Shown here: positions 51,969 through 61,652 of the stretch, one piece after another
Layout: every line of letters starts with the position of its first letter
How positions within the stretch are numbered: the first letter of the stretch is position 1
Origin: Bacteroidota bacterium
GTDB taxonomy: Bacteria; Bacteroidota; Bacteroidia; Cytophagales; Cyclobacteriaceae
NCBI GenBank assembly: GCA_018267135.1
Contig: JAFDZA010000018.1
Coordinates: 124,001 to 188,000 of the forward strand
Length of the DNA stretch: 64,000 bases
Direction of reading: 5' to 3'
Made by a program: the position numbers and the translations under genes
Notes under the pieces: generated by a model
Seen by the model: only the letters and a program-made list of their open reading frames with translations
Told to the model about the DNA's origin: nothing
Databases searched by the model: none

Positions 51969-53000
51969 TTATTTCATTCCATATTCTAACACCATAAATG
52001 AACCCGGTACTACCTTAGGCCGTGGGTTAGGGTTTTCTTTGGTAGCGGCCGGCCGTTCGCCATATTGAGCGGCCGTAACAAAAACATGGTGTGTTTTAGT
52101 ATCCAATGCCATGGTGCGCGCACCGGGCACGGTTTTAATCGTTTCCACCACCGTAAATTGATCGGGTGCTGATTCTTTAACTACCGTAATGCTTCCTTCC
52201 CCATTCGAACTGAAAGCCAGTTTCGTTTCGGGGTCGAAGGCGGCACCGTCCACGCCCTTCCCGATGGCAGCATGCGAGATAATTTTTCCGTTTTCAGCAT
52301 CTACTACCATCATCATCTCATTATGACACACGCTGAACAATCTTTTCGATTTTACATCGATGGCTAACCCGGAAGGTTCTTCTCCGGGTGAAATTTTCCA
52401 GCGTGCCTTCGTCTTTAAGGTTTGGGCATCGAACACGGCAATCTCTGAAGCTCCCTCCAGGTTTACATAAATATTTCCATTTTCATCGCTTGCTCCGGCC
52501 TCCAGTTCGTCTCCGCCCACATCTACCGTGCCGGCTACTTTTCCGGCTGCCACATCTATTGCCGTAGCGGTATGATCACTGTGGTTAAAAATGAACACAC
52601 GCTTAGAAAATTTATCATAGATTAAGGCATCCGGATTTTTGCCGGTGGGCAGTTCAACAATCGGCTTCAATGTTTTTAAATCAAAAATAGTAGCAGTATT
52701 GCTGCGACCGTTCGTGGTTATTCCACGGCCTGTGCCGGGCACAGCCAGAACTCCATGTACTCCTTTTAAGTCGGTGATGGCACCTACTTTTTCATGCGTA
52801 TCGGCATTGAGCACCTCTACCTGTGTGCCGTGTGTAATAAACAGTCTTCTGTTTTCCTGATCTACACTCAGGTAATCCCATCCGCCTTCTCCGCCAATAA
52901 CTGTTTTTTTGATCAGGTGAAACCCTGATTGAGCCTGAGCCGAGGCAGCAAACTGAATGCATAACACGATTGCCGCCAATCTATAAATTATCATTTTCAT
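51969..53000 (-). CDS. YncE/YVTN-like secreted beta-propeller protein
   Basis: A 343-residue exported protein; the signal peptide ends near AQAQ. The body repeats propeller blades of about 40 residues with D-x-T-x-K/V-G ends (FDLKTLKPIVELPTGKNP, IDVAAGKVAGTVDVGGDE, VDAENGKIISHAAIG). It resembles YncE and PQQ-dependent-pathway-associated propellers, which bind ligands or act as scaffolds; no enzymatic residues are evident. It lies 22 bases downstream of the Omp85-like gene, suggesting a two-gene envelope operon. Confidence 0.85.
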   Translation of the reverse strand: MKMIIYRLAAIVLCIQFAASAQAQSGFHLIKKTVIGGEGGWDYLSVDQENRRLFITHGTQVEVLNADTHEKVGAITDLKGVHGVLAVPGTGRGITTNGRSNTATIFDLKTLKPIVELPTGKNPDALIYDKFSKRVFIFNHSDHTATAIDVAAGKVAGTVDVGGDELEAGASDENGNIYVNLEGASEIAVFDAQTLKTKARWKISPGEEPSGLAIDVKSKRLFSVCHNEMMMVVDAENGKIISHAAIGKGVDGAAFDPETKLAFSSNGEGSITVVKESAPDQFTVVETIKTVPGARTMALDTKTHHVFVTAAQYGERPAATKENPNPRPKVVPGSFMVLEYGMK

Positions 53001-53022
53001 ATATTTTTTGGTTAGTAGTTAA

Positions 53023-54357
53023 TTAGAATGTGTGGGCCAGGTTGAAGAAAAATTGTTGGTCTTCTTTCGATACGGCATAGTCGAAGCGCAGTACCGTACT
53101 TTCGTTCCACACGATGCGCAACCCACCGCCTCGTGAATAGCGAAGGTTATTGGTATTGATGGCCGAGAGGTTATCCCACACGCCACCGATATCATAGAAA
53201 GGCACGGCACTAAATTCAAAGTGTTGTTTAAACCAGTGGCTCTGGGCAAAGCGCCAACGCAACTCGAAGTTGGAAAAATGCATGGCACGGCCGAGGAAGC
53301 GGCTCTGCTTATACCCACGCAAGGTACGCGGGCCGCCTAATCCCTCAATGTCGCCTTCCGGGCTCCATTGATCCTGATACTCGAAGAAAGGGGCATCTAA
53401 GGCAGTATAGCCCATCGCTATACGGCCGGCAAAAATCAAGCGATTAAAAACAGAAGGAAATATTTTCTGGTAAAAATTAAGGTGGGCATACACTTTATCA
53501 AAGTCGAACGATGAGCCAAGGGCTTTCAGCGAAAGTTCGTTGGTTACCTCGGCTACAATACCTTTGCTGGGATCGGGCTCTAAATCGCGGGTATCGTACA
53601 CTAATCCTAATTGATAAATATTTACCCAAGAATGCCCGAGTCCATAAATTTTTCCAGCATTAAAATCTTGCTGAATCAAAGCATTGTTTTGCAAGGGAGT
53701 CATGTTCAGGTGAGCCATTTCAAAACCCACCAAGGCACGCAAACGGCCTTCTAAAAAATTGCGCTCTAAACTGAGGTTAATGATTTCTTCCTGTTTATTG
53801 TAGTTGTTGTAAAACTGGTTAGCTCCAGTTAAAAAGTTTTTTTCATAATCGCTGTACGAAACATTTTTTGCGGTGTCGCCAGGGCCATTCACATACGAAA
53901 GTCCGCGCAGCGATTCTTTCGCTGTCGTGCCGAAATAAAGCAGGTTCGGGTTTTGCTCAATGGCACCGCTGGCGCGAAAGCGCCACTTTGTATTAAGTAT
54001 GTAGGGTATATCTAACGTAAACCCAAACTCACGTTGATTTTTGGTTGTGTTGAACAACACAAAATCAAGCCGGGCGCGATAGGCGGTGTAAGCAAAAAAA
54101 GGGTCGCTTCGTTTTCCATTAAAAAAAATGGACCCCTCGGCTCCATAGCCAAAACCATTCACCGGATCAGAGCTGAACTCCGGCTCACCGGTAAGGTAGG
54201 TTCCTTCCTTTTTATCTTTTAAATCTTCATCCGATAATTTTTTTTCATCTGCAATAGCAAACGGAAGCTTGGTCGTGTCTGATTTTTGTTGTGCGGAGAG
54301 GCGTGCTGATTGTAAAGTAAATGTAAAGAGAAATAAAAAGGTGTATAAAATTTTCAT
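53023..54357 (-). CDS. BamA/TamA-family (Omp85) outer-membrane protein
   Basis: A 444-residue protein with a signal peptide (ending near LSAQ). The C-terminal two thirds are a 16-strand Omp85 barrel with the family's lid-loop motif region GLGGPRTLRGYKQSRFLG (about 335-352) and the terminal strand RFDYAVSKEDQQFFFNLAHTF (closing on Phe). There are no obvious POTRA domains, so it belongs to the short, surface-antigen D15-like members with unclear cargo. It is followed by the beta-propeller gene at 22 bases. Confidence 0.88.
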   Translation of the reverse strand: MKILYTFLFLFTFTLQSARLSAQQKSDTTKLPFAIADEKKLSDEDLKDKKEGTYLTGEPEFSSDPVNGFGYGAEGSIFFNGKRSDPFFAYTAYRARLDFVLFNTTKNQREFGFTLDIPYILNTKWRFRASGAIEQNPNLLYFGTTAKESLRGLSYVNGPGDTAKNVSYSDYEKNFLTGANQFYNNYNKQEEIINLSLERNFLEGRLRALVGFEMAHLNMTPLQNNALIQQDFNAGKIYGLGHSWVNIYQLGLVYDTRDLEPDPSKGIVAEVTNELSLKALGSSFDFDKVYAHLNFYQKIFPSVFNRLIFAGRIAMGYTALDAPFFEYQDQWSPEGDIEGLGGPRTLRGYKQSRFLGRAMHFSNFELRWRFAQSHWFKQHFEFSAVPFYDIGGVWDNLSAINTNNLRYSRGGGLRIVWNESTVLRFDYAVSKEDQQFFFNLAHTF

Positions 54358-54553
54358 GAGCTATAAAATGTTTGAGGGTTAGACAGCGAGAGACAAGTTT
54401 CTATTCCCTTATAAAAATATTGTTGGAAGAATTAAGGTTATACTTCACACAATAATTTATAGCAACCGGTAATTCTTACTATCAAATTAAAATCGTATAA
54501 AAATATTTTAAAATTCAAGTAAAAATTTCCGGCTGTAAATGGAATGCTATGGC

Positions 54554-54979
54554 TTAATTCTTTTGTGCCTTTACGAATTTCCCATGCTCATCAAAAATCA
54601 AATCATACCCTTTAATCTCCGCCTCGTAGGTAATGCTGCCATCGGCCGAAATAATTTTAGCCGCCTCTTTAATTTTTTCGTTTTTGTAATGAGCCTTCAC
54701 ATATTCGGCTACATCTTTTGGCAAATGGGCTATGGCTATACTGGTTTCAGTTTGAAATACACTTCCATTCGTTTCATACAGTACCGAATGATCTACTCCG
54801 TCTGCTTTAAAACTGGCTTCGTACTTGCCTTCTTCATTATCCCACTTTACATTTTTTGCTTGTGGGTAAGCTTTGGCAAAAGCCGATTTAATGTGAGCCG
54901 GCACGCCTGTTTCTTTAGTTTGTTGGGCTTGAGCAACGCTGCATAGCATAGCCATGGCCAGAATCAATAAATTTTTCAT
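54554..54979 (-). CDS. PepSY-like periplasmic protein
   Basis: A 141-residue exported protein; the signal peptide ends near AQAQ. Two tandem PepSY-like (DUF2874) units fill the rest: AYPQAKNVKWDNEEGKYEA SF and the second half with AEYVKAHYKNEKIKEAAK and ITYEAEIKGYDLIFDE. Such proteins fold like beta-lactamase-inhibitor domains and are often found beside two-component systems, possibly as envelope stress sensors or targets. Here it lies 72 bases downstream of a histidine kinase on the same strand. Confidence 0.85.
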   Translation of the reverse strand: MKNLLILAMAMLCSVAQAQQTKETGVPAHIKSAFAKAYPQAKNVKWDNEEGKYEASFKADGVDHSVLYETNGSVFQTETSIAIAHLPKDVAEYVKAHYKNEKIKEAAKIISADGSITYEAEIKGYDLIFDEHGKFVKAQKN

Positions 54980-55051
54980 GTGTATATTTTTTTAAGTTTA
55001 ACCCAAAAGAACAATTGGTTTTTGTAGAATTTTTGGATACTGATACGGCCT

Positions 55052-56314
55052 TTAACTTTTTTCAAAAAAAACTGAAAAAAAATGAGTGTCATTGTAAAAC
55101 TCATACCGTACCGAAATTCCGGTGGTTTCAGCAATTCGTTTAACGATTGCAAGCCCTATACCGGCCCCCGTTTTTGACGATCCTTTTTGGAAACGGTTGA
55201 AAATTTTTTCTGACTCGAAGGGCAAGGCTTCGCCCGGATTTGAAATGGTCATTTGCTGTACCGACAATAAAACGGAAATGGTGTTGCCCGGAGATGTATG
55301 GCGAATGGCATTGCTCAGCAAATTTGAAAGCAGAATATCTAGTAATAATGGGTTAAAAAAAATCTCCTGCTGATGTAAACTTACCTGAAAAGAAATCGTT
55401 TTTTGATTGGCTTCCGGTTGATATACCAAGATCAGTTTTTCTAAGAATTCTTTTAGGTTTATTTTCTCTCGCTCTAAAAACGAAAGGCTGTCAATTTTGG
55501 TGAGCAGTAAAAGGCCTTTGTTAAGCCTACCCAGCCGGGTCAGGGCAATCATCATTTCTTCCATCAACCCGGCCTGCACGTGAGACGGATTGGTTTGCAT
55601 CATCATTTCCATTTTCGATTGAACAATGGCCAACGGAGTTTGTATTTCGTGAGAAGCATTTTCGGTAAATTCTTTTTGATTGCGAAAAACCTGATGATCG
55701 CGTGCCGTCAGCTGAGCAATCGCTTTATTCAAGTCATTAAATTCTTTAATCTTAGACGGAGCAAATGAAATGGGTTTTGCTTTTTCCAATTCAAATTTTT
55801 TCAGGCTATCTACCGTTTTATAAAACGGCTTCCACAAGGCACGTGAGTTTCGCCAATTTATAACAAGCATGCCAGCCAGCAGGAATACTAAAGCAATAGA
55901 TTGTGTAATTGCTAATGCTTCAATTAAGTCTTCTTGTTCGAGAAGTGAAACCCGGACAGTTAAAAGATAGGGTTTGTTTTGAAAAATAACCGAAGTAATC
56001 AATACTCGATAAGGAGCCGTTTCACCTGTAACCGAATTATACTGCTGGCGGGTAAAAAGGCTGTCGTGAAAAGAGGTCGTTGAGGCCAGCTCAATTTTAA
56101 TATTACTATCCAAGCTTTGCCACTCTAGCAGGTTTGTATCAGCTTTTAGCCGGTTCATTCGTATTTGAATTTCATTCTTTTGCAATAACAAGTTTTCATC
56201 TACTTCGTCCCAAATAATACGATTGATTATTCGGTAAAATACAGGAGTTACTAAAATCAGGATGATGACAGAATAAACCGAAAGATTAAGCAAGGTGCGG
56301 TTTAGTAATCTCAT
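55052..56314 (-). CDS. Sensor histidine kinase
   Basis: A 420-residue membrane kinase. Helices at about 11-30 and 135-153 flank a periplasmic domain of about 100 residues. A short linker then leads to the HisKA domain with phospho-acceptor His222 in ENASHEIQTPLAI and to the HATPase_c domain (LLSNLLSNAIRHTSP, GAGIGLAIVKR). No full HAMP domain is obvious. The stop-to-start overlap with the response regulator gene (4 bases) pairs the two. The signal is unknown; PepSY and Omp85 neighbours suggest envelope sensing. Confidence 0.9.
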   Translation of the reverse strand: MRLLNRTLLNLSVYSVIILILVTPVFYRIINRIIWDEVDENLLLQKNEIQIRMNRLKADTNLLEWQSLDSNIKIELASTTSFHDSLFTRQQYNSVTGETAPYRVLITSVIFQNKPYLLTVRVSLLEQEDLIEALAITQSIALVFLLAGMLVINWRNSRALWKPFYKTVDSLKKFELEKAKPISFAPSKIKEFNDLNKAIAQLTARDHQVFRNQKEFTENASHEIQTPLAIVQSKMEMMMQTNPSHVQAGLMEEMMIALTRLGRLNKGLLLLTKIDSLSFLEREKINLKEFLEKLILVYQPEANQKTISFQVSLHQQEIFFNPLLLDILLSNLLSNAIRHTSPGNTISVLLSVQQMTISNPGEALPFESEKIFNRFQKGSSKTGAGIGLAIVKRIAETTGISVRYEFYNDTHFFSVFFEKS

Positions 56315-56985
56315 AATTCAAATTTGTAGCCGAGGCCATAAATTGTTTTAATACAATCGGTACTACCGGCTTCGGTCATTTTCTTTTTCAGGTTTTTGAT
56401 ATGAGAGTAAACGAAATCAAAATTATCGAAGCGGTCGGCCTCATCGCCCGAAAGGTGTTCGCCTATGGCATTTTTAGAAACGACTTTGTTCTTATTTGAA
56501 ATTAAAAAAAGCAGCAGGTCAAATTCGCTTTTGGTCAGGTCTAATTTTTTATTCAGGATGGTTACGGATTTCCCGGCTATATCTAATTGCAGACTTCCGA
56601 TGTGTAGAAATGTTTCGCCTTCAAATTTTTTTCTGCGAATCAGCGCATTAACCCGTGCGCCCAGTTCCGCCAAATGAAAAGGTTTGGGTAAATAATCATC
56701 GGCTCCAATATCGAGTCCTTTAATTTTATCATCAATCGAATTCTTTGCCGAAACGATGATAACTCCTGCATTCTTTTTGTGCCGTTTCAATTCTGGCAAT
56801 AATTTCAGGCCGTTGCCACCGGGCAGCGTAATATCCAGCAGAATACAATCGTACTCGTGCAGAGCTATTTTTTCTGATGCCGATTCATAATCCGGAGCCA
56901 ACTCGCACAAGTAGTCGGTTTCAGAAAAATAAGCAGTTATACTTTCTGCCAAAGATTTTTCGTCTTCAACGATCAGAATTTTCAT
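56311..56985 (-). CDS. OmpR-family response regulator
   Basis: A 224-residue regulator: receiver domain with phospho-acceptor Asp51 (ILLDITLPGG), acidic pocket at VEDEK and Lys in IIVSAKNS, then a winged-helix DNA-binding domain (about 130-224, LTKSEFDLLLFLISNKNKVV). It is first gene of the unit and probably acts on the PepSY-like gene and itself. A TAGATTTG box (56997-56990) lies immediately upstream. Confidence 0.93.
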   Translation of the reverse strand: MKILIVEDEKSLAESITAYFSETDYLCELAPDYESASEKIALHEYDCILLDITLPGGNGLKLLPELKRHKKNAGVIIVSAKNSIDDKIKGLDIGADDYLPKPFHLAELGARVNALIRRKKFEGETFLHIGSLQLDIAGKSVTILNKKLDLTKSEFDLLLFLISNKNKVVSKNAIGEHLSGDEADRFDNFDFVYSHIKNLKKKMTEAGSTDCIKTIYGLGYKFEL

Positions 56986-57072
56986 TCATCAAATCTACTC
57001 TCAAATTTTGTAGAAATTCTGAGCCAGAGGTAAATCAAGGACTTCCCTAAAGAGAATAACCACCAGAAAAAG

Positions 57073-60000
57073 CTACATCACATCATCTACCGTTACGGGG
57101 TTTACATTTTTTTGCCTAATCAGTTCATTTAATTTGGGAAGTTTATCCTTCATTATCTGACGTAGGTTGTTTAATTGTGAATCGATCTGATCAACCAGAT
57201 CTTTGTACACGGCTTTTACCTGCTCGGTAGGTTTGTAGTCGCCTCCGTCCACTTCGCTGGCCAATGCTCCCAATTTATTATTGAGGCGGATTGGGAAGTT
57301 GAGCGGATCCTGGCCACTTCTGTTTTTGGTTTGATAGAGTGCCTCTTCCACTTTTTTCATTTCTTCGTTAATTGTTTTGCTCAGATCTACCACATCTTTC
57401 ATATCGGGTTTATCTTTCATGGGGTCAACTACGCGGTTAATATGATCGCGTGTGGAGCGTATATTTTTTATGGCTTTGTTTGTTTCGCTTAATTTATCGC
57501 GCACGGCAATGGAAAAATCAAATTGGGCCTTCATATCGGCCGGGGTGCCAGCGGTGCGCGGGTCTTTCAAAATCTCAAATTCAGTTTCTTCGGATTTGCC
57601 GTTTACCGTAAGCCGGGCTTTATAAATTCCGGGCACGGCCTTGGGGCCGGTAAGCGATGCGCCCCACATAATCAGCCCGTCAAACCCTTCGGCATCGGCA
57701 TAGCGCATATTCCAAATGATACGGTTCATGCCGGACTTCATTTTCATTTCTCCTTCTTTCAGTTTTTTATCCGGTTGGGTAGAATATTTCTTGATTAGCT
57801 TTCCGTTCGCTTCCAGAATTTCCAGCGAAGCCTTTGTCTTGGCGGTGTCTTTCAGATAATAATGGATCATTACTCCGTTAGGATGATTTTTGCCTTCTGT
57901 TTTAGACTCACCCCGCCAGCCGCCCTGGCCTCCATTCATACGGTAACTTGGCATCGGCTTGTACAAATGAAAATCGCTTTTGGCAACGGCTTCACTGAGT
58001 TGGTGTAAAGGAGTGATATCATCTATCAGCCAAAAACTGCGGCCTTGTGTAGCCGCTATGAGGTTGTCGTTTTTTATAGTGAGGTCGGTAATCGGCACGA
58101 TGGGTAAGTTCAACTGAAAAGGTTTCCAGTTAGCGCCATCATCAAAGGAAATGTACAGGCCAAATTCTGTTCCGGCATAGAGCAAGCCTTGTCTTTTGGG
58201 GTCGGCCCGTACTACCCGCGTAAAGTGCGAGGGGTCAATTCCATCGGTAATTTTTGTCCATGTTTTCCCATAATCTTTTGTACGGTACAGATACGGCTGG
58301 TAGTCGCCCAGTTTGTAACGTGTGCCGGCCACGTAAGCTCCGCCTTTTACAAACGGATCAAACTCGATGCTGTTGAACATCATCCATTCGGGCATGCCGG
58401 CAGGAGTTACTTTCTCCCAGTTTTTACCTCCGTCTTTTGTCAGGTGCAACAAGCCATCGTCTGAGCCGGCCAGAATCAGATCTTTTTCGTATGGCGACTC
58501 GCTCACGGCAAAAATAGTACAGTAGTATTCTACTGCCGTGTTGTCTTTGGTGATGGGCCCACCGGATGGACCAAGCTTAGTGGGATCGTTACGGGTCAGG
58601 TCCGGGCTCACTAACTCCCAACTTTCGCCTCCGTTGTAGCTTACATGCAAGTGCTGCGAAGCGGCATAAAGTTTCTTCGGGTTATGCGGGGAAAAGAAAA
58701 TAGGGAAGTTCCACTGAAAGCGGTACTTCGCTCCTTCTGCCCCGGAGCCCATGGGGTTATCGGGCCAGGCATTTACGTTGCGCGACTCACCCGTGCGGTG
58801 GTTTCTCCGTTCGAGCATTCCGCCATAGTTGCCTCCGTACACAATGTCATCATCAAGCGGATCTACCGCCAGGTGTCCGCTTTCACTTCCGGCTGTTACT
58901 TCCCAATCGTGAATACCAATGGAGTAACCATCGGTGCGGTGAAGCACTCGCTGGGTGGTGTTATCTTGCTGGGCTCCATAAATGCGGTATGGAAAATGAT
59001 TATCCGTAACCACCCGGTAATGCTGAGCCGTGGGCTGATTTTCGTAGGTGCTCCAGTTCTCCCCTCCGTCAAAAGAAACCTGGCCTCCTCCGTCATCGGC
59101 AATAATCATACGTTGGTTATCTTCCGGGGCTATCCACAAATCATGATGGTCTCCATGGTTGGCATTCATGGCTTTAAAAGTTTTGCCTCCGTCTTTCGAT
59201 TTTTGATATGACACGTTCATTACATACACAATATCTTCATCTTTGGTATCGGCATAAATTTTAGAATAATACCAAGCTCGTTGGCGAAGGTTGCGGTCGT
59301 CATTCATCTTCATCCACTTATCCCCACCATCGTCTGACCGGTACACGCCTCCGTGGTCGTTCTCAATAATGGCATATACCCGGTTAGAGTTAACAGGTGA
59401 AACGGAAACTCCCACAATTCCCCAAATGCCTTTCGGCATACCTTCGTTAGCAGAAATATTTTTCCAGGTGTCGCCCCCATCGGTGCTTTTCCAAAGAGCG
59501 GAACCTTCGCCTCCGCTTTCGAGGCTGTAGGGGGTTCTGCGGATGCGCCATGTAGAAGCAAAAAGAATACGCGGATTATTCGGATCCATACAAAGATCTA
59601 CCGCCCCGGCATCGGCATTGGCAAATAAAATGCGCTTCCAGTTTTTGCCGCCATCTTCTGTACGATAAACACCTCGCTCGTCTGATGATTTAAATAAATC
59701 GCCCAACACAGCCGCATAGACCAGATCGGGATTTTTGGGATGAATACGGATGCGCGATACGATTGAAGAATTTTTTAGTCCGGAAAAAATCCAAGATTTT
59801 CCGGCATCCGTAGATTTATAAATTCCGTGGCCGAACGATACATTGCCGCGTACGGTGCTCTCGCCCTGCCCTACATAGATTACATTATGATCCCACTCGC
59901 TTACCGCCACCGACCCGATAGAGCCTCCAAAAAAACCATCTGAAATATTAGACCAGGTATTGCCGGCATCAGTCGTGCGCCATACCCCTCCTCCTGTTGA

Positions 60001-60204
60001 ACCAAAATAAAACAGATTCGGTTTGCCGGGTACACCTGTTACAACATCAGCCCGCCCGCCCCGGTAGGGGCCAATGCTGCGCCACTCTAAAGCAGCATAC
60101 AACTTCTCATCATACGTAAGGATTGATTTAGCGGGTGCTATTTTCTTTTGGCCTGAAACAGAAAAGAAAATAAATGCAAAAGAGAGCAAGGGTAATTTTT
60201 TCAT
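57073..60204 (-). CDS. Large BNR/sortilin-like beta-propeller protein
   Basis: A 1043-residue exported protein with a signal peptide. Residues about 30-730 contain many Asp-box (BNR) repeats of the type S-x-D-x-G-x-T-W (TTDAGNTWSNIS, STDAGKSWIFSG, SFDGGENWSTY), giving two sortilin/VPS10-like propellers. A small Ig-like domain (about 790-880) and a helical C terminus (about 890-1043) follow. Homologues in Bacteroidota are labelled glycosyl hydrolase or WD40/YVTN/BNR-like, but the propeller does not prove glycosidase activity. It is monocistronic and divergent from an MFS transporter, so the two may share a regulated nutrient function. Confidence 0.85.
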   Translation of the reverse strand: MKKLPLLSFAFIFFSVSGQKKIAPAKSILTYDEKLYAALEWRSIGPYRGGRADVVTGVPGKPNLFYFGSTGGGVWRTTDAGNTWSNISDGFFGGSIGSVAVSEWDHNVIYVGQGESTVRGNVSFGHGIYKSTDAGKSWIFSGLKNSSIVSRIRIHPKNPDLVYAAVLGDLFKSSDERGVYRTEDGGKNWKRILFANADAGAVDLCMDPNNPRILFASTWRIRRTPYSLESGGEGSALWKSTDGGDTWKNISANEGMPKGIWGIVGVSVSPVNSNRVYAIIENDHGGVYRSDDGGDKWMKMNDDRNLRQRAWYYSKIYADTKDEDIVYVMNVSYQKSKDGGKTFKAMNANHGDHHDLWIAPEDNQRMIIADDGGGQVSFDGGENWSTYENQPTAQHYRVVTDNHFPYRIYGAQQDNTTQRVLHRTDGYSIGIHDWEVTAGSESGHLAVDPLDDDIVYGGNYGGMLERRNHRTGESRNVNAWPDNPMGSGAEGAKYRFQWNFPIFFSPHNPKKLYAASQHLHVSYNGGESWELVSPDLTRNDPTKLGPSGGPITKDNTAVEYYCTIFAVSESPYEKDLILAGSDDGLLHLTKDGGKNWEKVTPAGMPEWMMFNSIEFDPFVKGGAYVAGTRYKLGDYQPYLYRTKDYGKTWTKITDGIDPSHFTRVVRADPKRQGLLYAGTEFGLYISFDDGANWKPFQLNLPIVPITDLTIKNDNLIAATQGRSFWLIDDITPLHQLSEAVAKSDFHLYKPMPSYRMNGGQGGWRGESKTEGKNHPNGVMIHYYLKDTAKTKASLEILEANGKLIKKYSTQPDKKLKEGEMKMKSGMNRIIWNMRYADAEGFDGLIMWGASLTGPKAVPGIYKARLTVNGKSEETEFEILKDPRTAGTPADMKAQFDFSIAVRDKLSETNKAIKNIRSTRDHINRVVDPMKDKPDMKDVVDLSKTINEEMKKVEEALYQTKNRSGQDPLNFPIRLNNKLGALASEVDGGDYKPTEQVKAVYKDLVDQIDSQLNNLRQIMKDKLPKLNELIRQKNVNPVTVDDVM

Positions 60205-60337
60205 AGCATCGGTTTTTCAAAAATGATATTACAAAAAATATTATAATTGAAAAGCTAATTTTTATAATCGGCAAAAACTCAATGACGTTGCATAGGAGAT
60301 TCCCCAAATATTGAATTACTTTAGGGGTCATTTTTTT

Positions 60338-61564
60338 ATGCCCGACAAATCATTCAAGCCTCTTTTTAGTATTCCCGTTATTGTAGCCGCACTCGGCTAC
60401 TTTGTGGATATCTACGACCTGCTTCTTTTCAGCATTGTGCGCAAGCCCAGTCTTTCCTCGCTGGGAGTGACCGAAGAAAACTTGCTGAGCCAGGGCGAAT
60501 TTTTATTACAAGTACAGATGGCCGGCTTACTTATAGGCGGAATAATTTGGGGCATCATGGGCGATAAAAAAGGGAGGCTTTCTGTTTTATTTGGATCCAT
60601 ATTGTTGTACTCACTTTCTAACCTTGCCAATGGGTTTGTAGTTAACACCACACAGTATGCGGCACTTCGGTTTATAGCCGGCATTGGGCTGGCCGGTGAA
60701 TTGGGTGCCGGCATTACACTGGTGTCTGAATCCTTGCCTACCCGGCTGCGAGGGTATGGCACCACGCTGGTGGCTACCGTGGGGCTTTTTGGTGCGGTGG
60801 TGGCCAACTTTGTGGTAAAACTTTCTGATTGGCGCACGGCTTTCTTTATAGGTGGTGGGTTAGGGCTGCTGCTCCTCCTTGCCCGGGTAAGTGTTTTTGA
60901 GTCGGGCATATTTTTAAAAATTAAAGAACAGCACGTAGCGCGCGGAAATTTTTTGATGCTGTTTAGCAACACTACCCGGTTAAAAAAATTTCTAGGTTGC
61001 ATTTTTATCGGCACTCCTATTTGGTATGTCATCGGAGTTTTAATTTTTGCTTCGCCAGAGATTGCGCAAGCCTTAAATGTAGTGGGCGAAATAAAATCGG
61101 GCGATGCCGTGATGTGGAGCTACATCGGGCTGGCAGCCGGAGATATTTCCAGTGGCTTGCTGAGCCAGTATATGAAAAGCCGGAAAAAAGTAGTGCTGAT
61201 TTTTATCGGCATAACGCTGGTGTTTGTGATCCTGTACCTTTTCACTCCCGAAGTTTCAATCATTCAGTTTTATGTAGAATGTTTTCTTTTGGGCTTTGGT
61301 GCCGGGTATTGGGCGCTGTTTGTAACCATCGCGGCCGAGCAATTTGGCACTAACCTGCGCAGCACCGTGGCTACTTCGGTGCCTAATTTTATCCGTGGCA
61401 CTGTAGTGCCCATAACTTTGCTTTTTCAATACTTTCGTGGCTATACTTCGGTTATTTATGGCGCCTTGTGGGTGGGGCTACTAACCATTGTTATCGCATT
61501 ACTCGCTTTTACCGCTATAGACGAAACCTTTCACCACGATCTTAATTTTATAGAAAAAGACTGA
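60338..61564 (+). CDS. MFS transporter
   Basis: A 408-residue, 12-helix major facilitator. The loop 2-3 signature is GIMGDKKGRLSVLFG; helix 4-5 has GELGAGITLVSESLPTRLRG, seen in metabolite/H+ symporters of the sugar- and organic-acid-type branch. The second half repeats it weakly. Substrate cannot be told. The start is set at ATG 60338 (MPDKSF); an in-frame TTG nine codons upstream is less likely. It is divergent from the BNR protein gene. Confidence 0.88.
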   Translation: MPDKSFKPLFSIPVIVAALGYFVDIYDLLLFSIVRKPSLSSLGVTEENLLSQGEFLLQVQMAGLLIGGIIWGIMGDKKGRLSVLFGSILLYSLSNLANGFVVNTTQYAALRFIAGIGLAGELGAGITLVSESLPTRLRGYGTTLVATVGLFGAVVANFVVKLSDWRTAFFIGGGLGLLLLLARVSVFESGIFLKIKEQHVARGNFLMLFSNTTRLKKFLGCIFIGTPIWYVIGVLIFASPEIAQALNVVGEIKSGDAVMWSYIGLAAGDISSGLLSQYMKSRKKVVLIFIGITLVFVILYLFTPEVSIIQFYVECFLLGFGAGYWALFVTIAAEQFGTNLRSTVATSVPNFIRGTVVPITLLFQYFRGYTSVIYGALWVGLLTIVIALLAFTAIDETFHHDLNFIEKD

Positions 61565-61603
61565 CCGATGTAAGGTTTACCTATTATTCTTAAAGATACC
61601 CGA

Positions 61604-61633
61604 TTGGCTTTTGAAGCCCGCTCGCTATCTTTG
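61604..61633 (+). promoter_or_regulatory. Consensus promoter of the TPR kinase gene
   Basis: TTG (61604-61606), 19 bases, TATCTTTG (61626-61633), a perfect fit to the Bacteroidota primary promoter. The start is expected near 61640, giving a leader of about 13 bases before ATG 61653. Confidence 0.75.
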
Positions 61634-61652
61634 ACAAAACTATTTTTTTAGA

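Noticed and set aside
58645..59211. 188-codon plus-strand frame inside the BNR protein gene
   Set aside because: It is antisense to a repeat-rich gene; the repeats alone explain the long open frame.
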